A DNA stretch of 64,000 nt from Aquabacterium sp. (lineage in GTDB: Bacteria > Pseudomonadota > Gammaproteobacteria > Burkholderiales > Burkholderiaceae_C). Below the pieces are notes generated by a model. The model was not told the DNA's origin and searched no databases. It saw only the letters and a list, made by a program, of their open reading frames with translations. This document shows, piece after piece, positions 60,801 through 64,000 of this stretch; position 1 is the stretch's first letter, and each line of letters begins with the position of its first letter. The position numbers were made by a program, and so were the translations under genes. The stretch is taken from positions 62,001-126,000 of the forward strand of contig NZ_JAQSDR010000038.1 of assembly GCF_029946005.1 (NCBI RefSeq). The letters run 5' to 3'.

Positions 60801-62630
60801 TCAGGCGGGCAGCGTAGCCCGGGGCAGGTGCAGGGCCAATGTCTGCGCCAGGTCTTGCGAGCGGAAGGGCTTGGACAACTGGCCATTCATGCCCGCGTCC
60901 CGGCAGCGGTCGCCGCAGAGCTCGGGGGCGTTGGCCGTCAGCGCCACGATGCTGATGGGGGTCGCGCCTTCCAGGCGTTCGCGGGCACGGATCTGCCGCG
61001 TGGCTTCATAGCCATCCAGCACGGGCATCTCGCAGTCCATGAGCACCAGGTCGGCCTGCTGGTCGGCCAGCCAGTCCACGGCCTCCCGGCCATTGACGAG
61101 CATGGTCACCCTGACACCCAGCAACTGCAGCTCGGCTTGCGCCACCAGGGCGTTCACCGGGTTGTCCTCCACCAGCAGCACGTGGGGTTCGGACCACGGG
61201 TCGGGCCAAGCGGTCTGGTCGGCGCCCGCCCCGTCGAGTGCCCCTGGCTGGCTGGTCCGCTCATCGTGAACGACCGGCAGGGGCAGATTGAAGGTGAAGA
61301 GCGAGCCCACGCCGACTTCGCTGCGGCAGTCCAGGTCGCCGCCCATGGCGCGGCACAGCTCGCGCGAAATGGCCAGGCCCAGGCCGGTGCCACCATAGCG
61401 GCGCTGGTAGGTGCCCTCCGCTTGGTGGAAGGCCTCGAAGACGCGGGCCTGCTCGTGAGAGGGGATGCCGATGCCGGTGTCCTGCACCTGGATGCGCACC
61501 TCGCCGCTGAGGGCGTCGCGCGTGGCGTGCAGGCGCACGAAGCCTTTGCTGGTGAACTTGAGGGCGTTGCCCAGCAGGTTGTGAAGCACCTGGCGGATGC
61601 GGACCGGGTCGCCCATGACGAATTCATCGCGGTCCAGCTCCAGCTGCACCCTCAAGGCCAGCCCGCTTTCGGCGGCACTCACGAAGGTGGCCTCTGTCAC
61701 CTCCTCCAGCAGGTCGCGCAGCTTGAAGGGGCGTTCGTGCAAAGGCAGGCGGCCGGCTTCCATGCTTGAAAAGTCCAGGATGTCATTGATGACGCTGACC
61801 AGGTGCTCGCCCGAGCTGCGCACCAAGTCCAGCCGGTGCACCGCCTGTGCATCCTGCTCGCGCTGACGCAGCAGGCGCACCAAGCCCAACATGCCATGCA
61901 GGGGGGTGCGCATTTCGTGGCTCATCGTGGCCAGGAAGCGCCCCTTGGTGTCGCTCAACATCTGGGCCTGCTTCAGAGCCTGGGCCTGGGCCTGGGCCAC
62001 CATCTCGCTTTGCAGCCGCAGCCGCAACAGTTCAATGATGCGCAGGTTGGAGCGGCGGGCCTCCATGATCAACGCCACCATCAAGCCGGAGATGGCCAGG
62101 GCGCAAAACCAGCCCAGGCCATCGTGCCGGGTGGAGGCGTACACGGCATTGGGCAGCAGGATCGGGATGATGAACAGGCCGGCGGTGATGAAATCGACAT
62201 GCAGCATGCAGGTGGCCAGGGCCGCCACCCCGATCAGCACACTGATGCTGACGATGGCGATGTCCAGCTGGTGAATGGGCGTGATGGCCCAGCCCAGGGC
62301 ACTCCACGCGATGCTGTCCAGCAGGGCCAGGAGGCGGTACACCTGCAGTTCGTGAGGGCCTGGCGCCCCGGGGATCGATCCGCGCAGGTGAGAATGCGCC
62401 ATGCGGGCGATGGAGATCAGCACGCGCGCGGCGAACCAGGCCGCCAGCAGTCGGTGAGGCACCTTGTCGTGCAGCACCGCGACCACCCCGATGGCCGTCA
62501 GCATGCCAAAGACCATGGAGAAGGACAGCCTCTCGTGCAGCGCCCGATGCCGACCCTCGGTGACGCGCGCCTCCAGCTCGGGGTCGGGTGCGGCGTTCTG
62601 AGCAGAGAAAGGCAGGACAGGGGACGACAT
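60801..62630 (-). CDS. Membrane hybrid histidine kinase
   Basis: A 609-residue kinase with about six N-terminal membrane helices (about 35-195), like the membrane modules of RpfC or 7TM-type kinases but without a recognised extracellular domain. HisKA carries His238 in ATMSHEMRTPLHGM; the ATPase domain has NLLGNALKF, DTGIGI and GTGLGLAIS; the receiver near 485-600 has LVLMDCEMPVLDG. The RpfC-like plan lacks an HPt domain. It is a single gene, and no matching response regulator is adjacent. Confidence 0.9.
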   Translation of the reverse strand: MSSPVLPFSAQNAAPDPELEARVTEGRHRALHERLSFSMVFGMLTAIGVVAVLHDKVPHRLLAAWFAARVLISIARMAHSHLRGSIPGAPGPHELQVYRLLALLDSIAWSALGWAITPIHQLDIAIVSISVLIGVAALATCMLHVDFITAGLFIIPILLPNAVYASTRHDGLGWFCALAISGLMVALIMEARRSNLRIIELLRLRLQSEMVAQAQAQALKQAQMLSDTKGRFLATMSHEMRTPLHGMLGLVRLLRQREQDAQAVHRLDLVRSSGEHLVSVINDILDFSSMEAGRLPLHERPFKLRDLLEEVTEATFVSAAESGLALRVQLELDRDEFVMGDPVRIRQVLHNLLGNALKFTSKGFVRLHATRDALSGEVRIQVQDTGIGIPSHEQARVFEAFHQAEGTYQRRYGGTGLGLAISRELCRAMGGDLDCRSEVGVGSLFTFNLPLPVVHDERTSQPGALDGAGADQTAWPDPWSEPHVLLVEDNPVNALVAQAELQLLGVRVTMLVNGREAVDWLADQQADLVLMDCEMPVLDGYEATRQIRARERLEGATPISIVALTANAPELCGDRCRDAGMNGQLSKPFRSQDLAQTLALHLPRATLPA

Positions 62631-62797
62631 GGGGAGCGGCGGTCGGAATGGAGTACAACAAAGCCAGTCTCCAGTGTCGCCGTCTGCCGCTGTTTTGCGT
62701 CGGGAAATGCCCGCGCACCCGGGCGCAGATCATGACGAAATGCAGCTTTGTCCACCCTTGAATGAGGGGCGCGGCCACATCGGGTATGGTGGCCGCC

Positions 62798-63724
62798 ATG
62801 CCTCACATCATCCAAGTCACCCAGCTGTCCAAAACCTACGCCTCGGGTTTCCAGGCGCTCAAGAACATCAACCTGGACATCCGCCGTGGTGAGATCCTGG
62901 CCTTGCTGGGCCCCAACGGCGCCGGCAAAACCACGCTGATCAGCACCATCTGCGGCATCGTCACCGCCAGCGCGGGCACGGTGGTGGTCGATGGCCACGA
63001 CAACGTGTCCGATTACCGCGCCGCACGCGAACTGATCGGCCTGGTGCCGCAGGAGCTCACCACCGACGCCTTTGAAACGGTGTGGAACACGGTGTCCTTC
63101 AGCCGGGGCTTGTTTGGCAAACCGCCCAACCCGGCCTACATCGAGAAGGTGCTGAAAGACTTGTCGCTGTGGGACAAGAAGGACAGCAAGATGATCACGC
63201 TGTCGGGTGGCATGAAGCGCCGCGTCATGATCGCCAAGGCCCTCTCGCATGAGCCGCGAATCCTCTTCCTGGACGAGCCGACAGCCGGGGTGGACGTGAC
63301 CCTGCGGCGCGACATGTGGAACCTGGTACGCCTGCTGCAGAAGTCGGGCGTGACCATCATCCTGACCACCCACTACATTGAAGAAGCGCAAGAGATGGCC
63401 GACCGCATCGGCGTCATCAACAAGGGCGAGATCGTGCTGGTGGAGGGCAAGGACGAGCTGATGCGCAAGCTGGGCAAGAAGCAGTTGACCTTGCAGTTGC
63501 AGGACGCGCTGCCCCAGTTGCCTGCCAGTCTGGCCGACCACGCGCTGACCTTGTCCAACGAAGGGCGCGAGTTGACCTACACCTACGATTCGCTGGATGA
63601 GCGCACCGACGTCACCGCCTTGCTGTCCAGCCTGCAACAGGCCGGCATCAGGTTCAAGGACATCCAGACCAAACAAAGTTCGCTGGAAGACATCTTCGTC
63701 AATCTGGTGAAGGACAACGCATGA
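62798..63724 (+). CDS. ABC-2 exporter ATP-binding protein (YadG-like)
   Basis: A 308-residue ATPase with Walker [10 protein letters not shown], signature [15 protein letters not shown], Walker [13 protein letters not shown] and the switch His of LTTHYIEE. The C-terminal part (about 235-308) carries an extension typical of YadG/NodI-like exporters. It overlaps the permease by ATGA. The substrate cannot be inferred. Confidence 0.92.
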   Translation: MPHIIQVTQLSKTYASGFQALKNINLDIRRGEILALLGPNGAGKTTLISTICGIVTASAGTVVVDGHDNVSDYRAARELIGLVPQELTTDAFETVWNTVSFSRGLFGKPPNPAYIEKVLKDLSLWDKKDSKMITLSGGMKRRVMIAKALSHEPRILFLDEPTAGVDVTLRRDMWNLVRLLQKSGVTIILTTHYIEEAQEMADRIGVINKGEIVLVEGKDELMRKLGKKQLTLQLQDALPQLPASLADHALTLSNEGRELTYTYDSLDERTDVTALLSSLQQAGIRFKDIQTKQSSLEDIFVNLVKDNA

Positions 63725-64000
63725 ACTGGCACGCCGTCAAGGCCATTTACGCATTCGAGATGGCGCGCACGCGGCGCACCTTGATGCAAAGCATCATCTC
63801 GCCCGTCATTTCCACCTCGCTGTACTTCGTGGTGTTTGGTGCGGCCATTGGCACCCGCATCCAGCAGGTCGATGGCATCAGCTATGGCGCCTTCATCGTG
63901 CCGGGCCTGATCATGCTGTCGCTGCTGACGCAGAGCATCTCCAACGCATCGTTTGGCATCTACTTTCCCAAGTTCACCGGCACCATCTACGAGCTGCTGT
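63721..64000 (+). CDS. ABC-2 type exporter permease, N-terminal part
   Basis: The first 93 residues are visible before the window ends. The cytoplasmic start ([19 protein letters not shown]) leads into a membrane helix ([20 protein letters not shown]) and the [22 protein letters not shown] stretch characteristic of YadH/ABC-2 permeases. It overlaps the ATPase gene by four bases, giving a two-gene exporter. Confidence 0.88.
   Translation, partial: MNWHAVKAIYAFEMARTRRTLMQSIISPVISTSLYFVVFGAAIGTRIQQVDGISYGAFIVPGLIMLSLLTQSISNASFGIYFPKFTGTIYELL

Noticed and set aside
59808-61769. Long plus-strand open frame opposite the DMT transporter and hybrid kinase
   Set aside because: It spans two real convergent-strand genes and their gap, has a Gln/His/Gly-rich product, and no ribosome site.

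Overview
The window is GC-rich DNA with very tight gene packing (many ATGA overlaps) and long spurious reading frames opposite real genes. The protein families (class I PhaC, YebC, a 239-residue Crp/Fnr-like regulator, Ku/LigD, many hybrid histidine kinases) point to a free-living betaproteobacterium, probably order Burkholderiales. The genus cannot be fixed from the sequence. I saw no rRNA, tRNA, CRISPR array, transposase or phage structural gene, so this looks like chromosomal backbone with accessory operons.

Layout. 1-1.7 kb: the start of a two-partner-secretion exoprotein (minus), divergent from a Crp/Fnr-like regulator with a Crp-type palindrome between them. 2.8-8.8 kb: two DUF4398-type lipoproteins (one with an OmpA domain), then histidine kinase, receiver, small unknown protein, double-domain KaiC-like ATPase and a second kinase, mostly overlapping. 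9.0-13.4 kb: a stressosome operon (RsbR, RsbS, RsbT, a GHKL-PP2C fusion) ending in a hybrid histidine kinase instead of a sigma factor. 13.5-14.9 kb: YebC and an ion channel. 14.9-20.6 kb (minus): DUF4331 protein, small lipoprotein, TPR protein, HupE/UreJ-like membrane protein, ECF sigma factor and anti-sigma factor, with an ECF-type promoter upstream of the first gene. 20.7-29.3 kb: TetR plus ene-reductase, sirtuin, secondary-alcohol dehydrogenase, PHA synthase, P-type ATPase, universal stress protein. 29.4-34.6 kb: TetR divergent from a secreted lipase, then small membrane and SHOCT proteins. 34.7-39.2 kb: holin-like protein and the Ku / YcgG-like / LigD end-joining operon. 39.1-42.4 kb: RsbQ-like hydrolase with a PAS hybrid kinase, divergent from a lone receiver. 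42.4-47.1 kb: two PHB-depolymerase-family esterases, a ribbon-helix-helix regulator with an obvious operator, an AI-2E-type transporter, a transglutaminase-like protein. 47.3-53.4 kb: giant kinase, CheR, CheB and a receiver-kinase. 53.4-58.6 kb (minus): a 59-residue double-glycine-leader peptide and its complete type I secretion machine (C39-peptidase ABC exporter, HlyD adaptor, TolC). 58.9-64 kb: CorA, DMT transporter, hybrid kinase and an ABC-2 exporter that runs off the right edge.

How it fits together. The theme is signalling: seven histidine kinases and two lone receivers, none with a visible DNA-binding output. Three sensory modules known mainly elsewhere (KaiC, the RsbRST stressosome, RsbQ with a PAS partner) are here wired to histidine kinases. 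The best candidate for an undescribed system is the exported double-glycine peptide at 58.4-58.6 kb with its own promoter region, an attenuating terminator, upstream repeats and a dedicated exporter, but no recognisable immunity gene.
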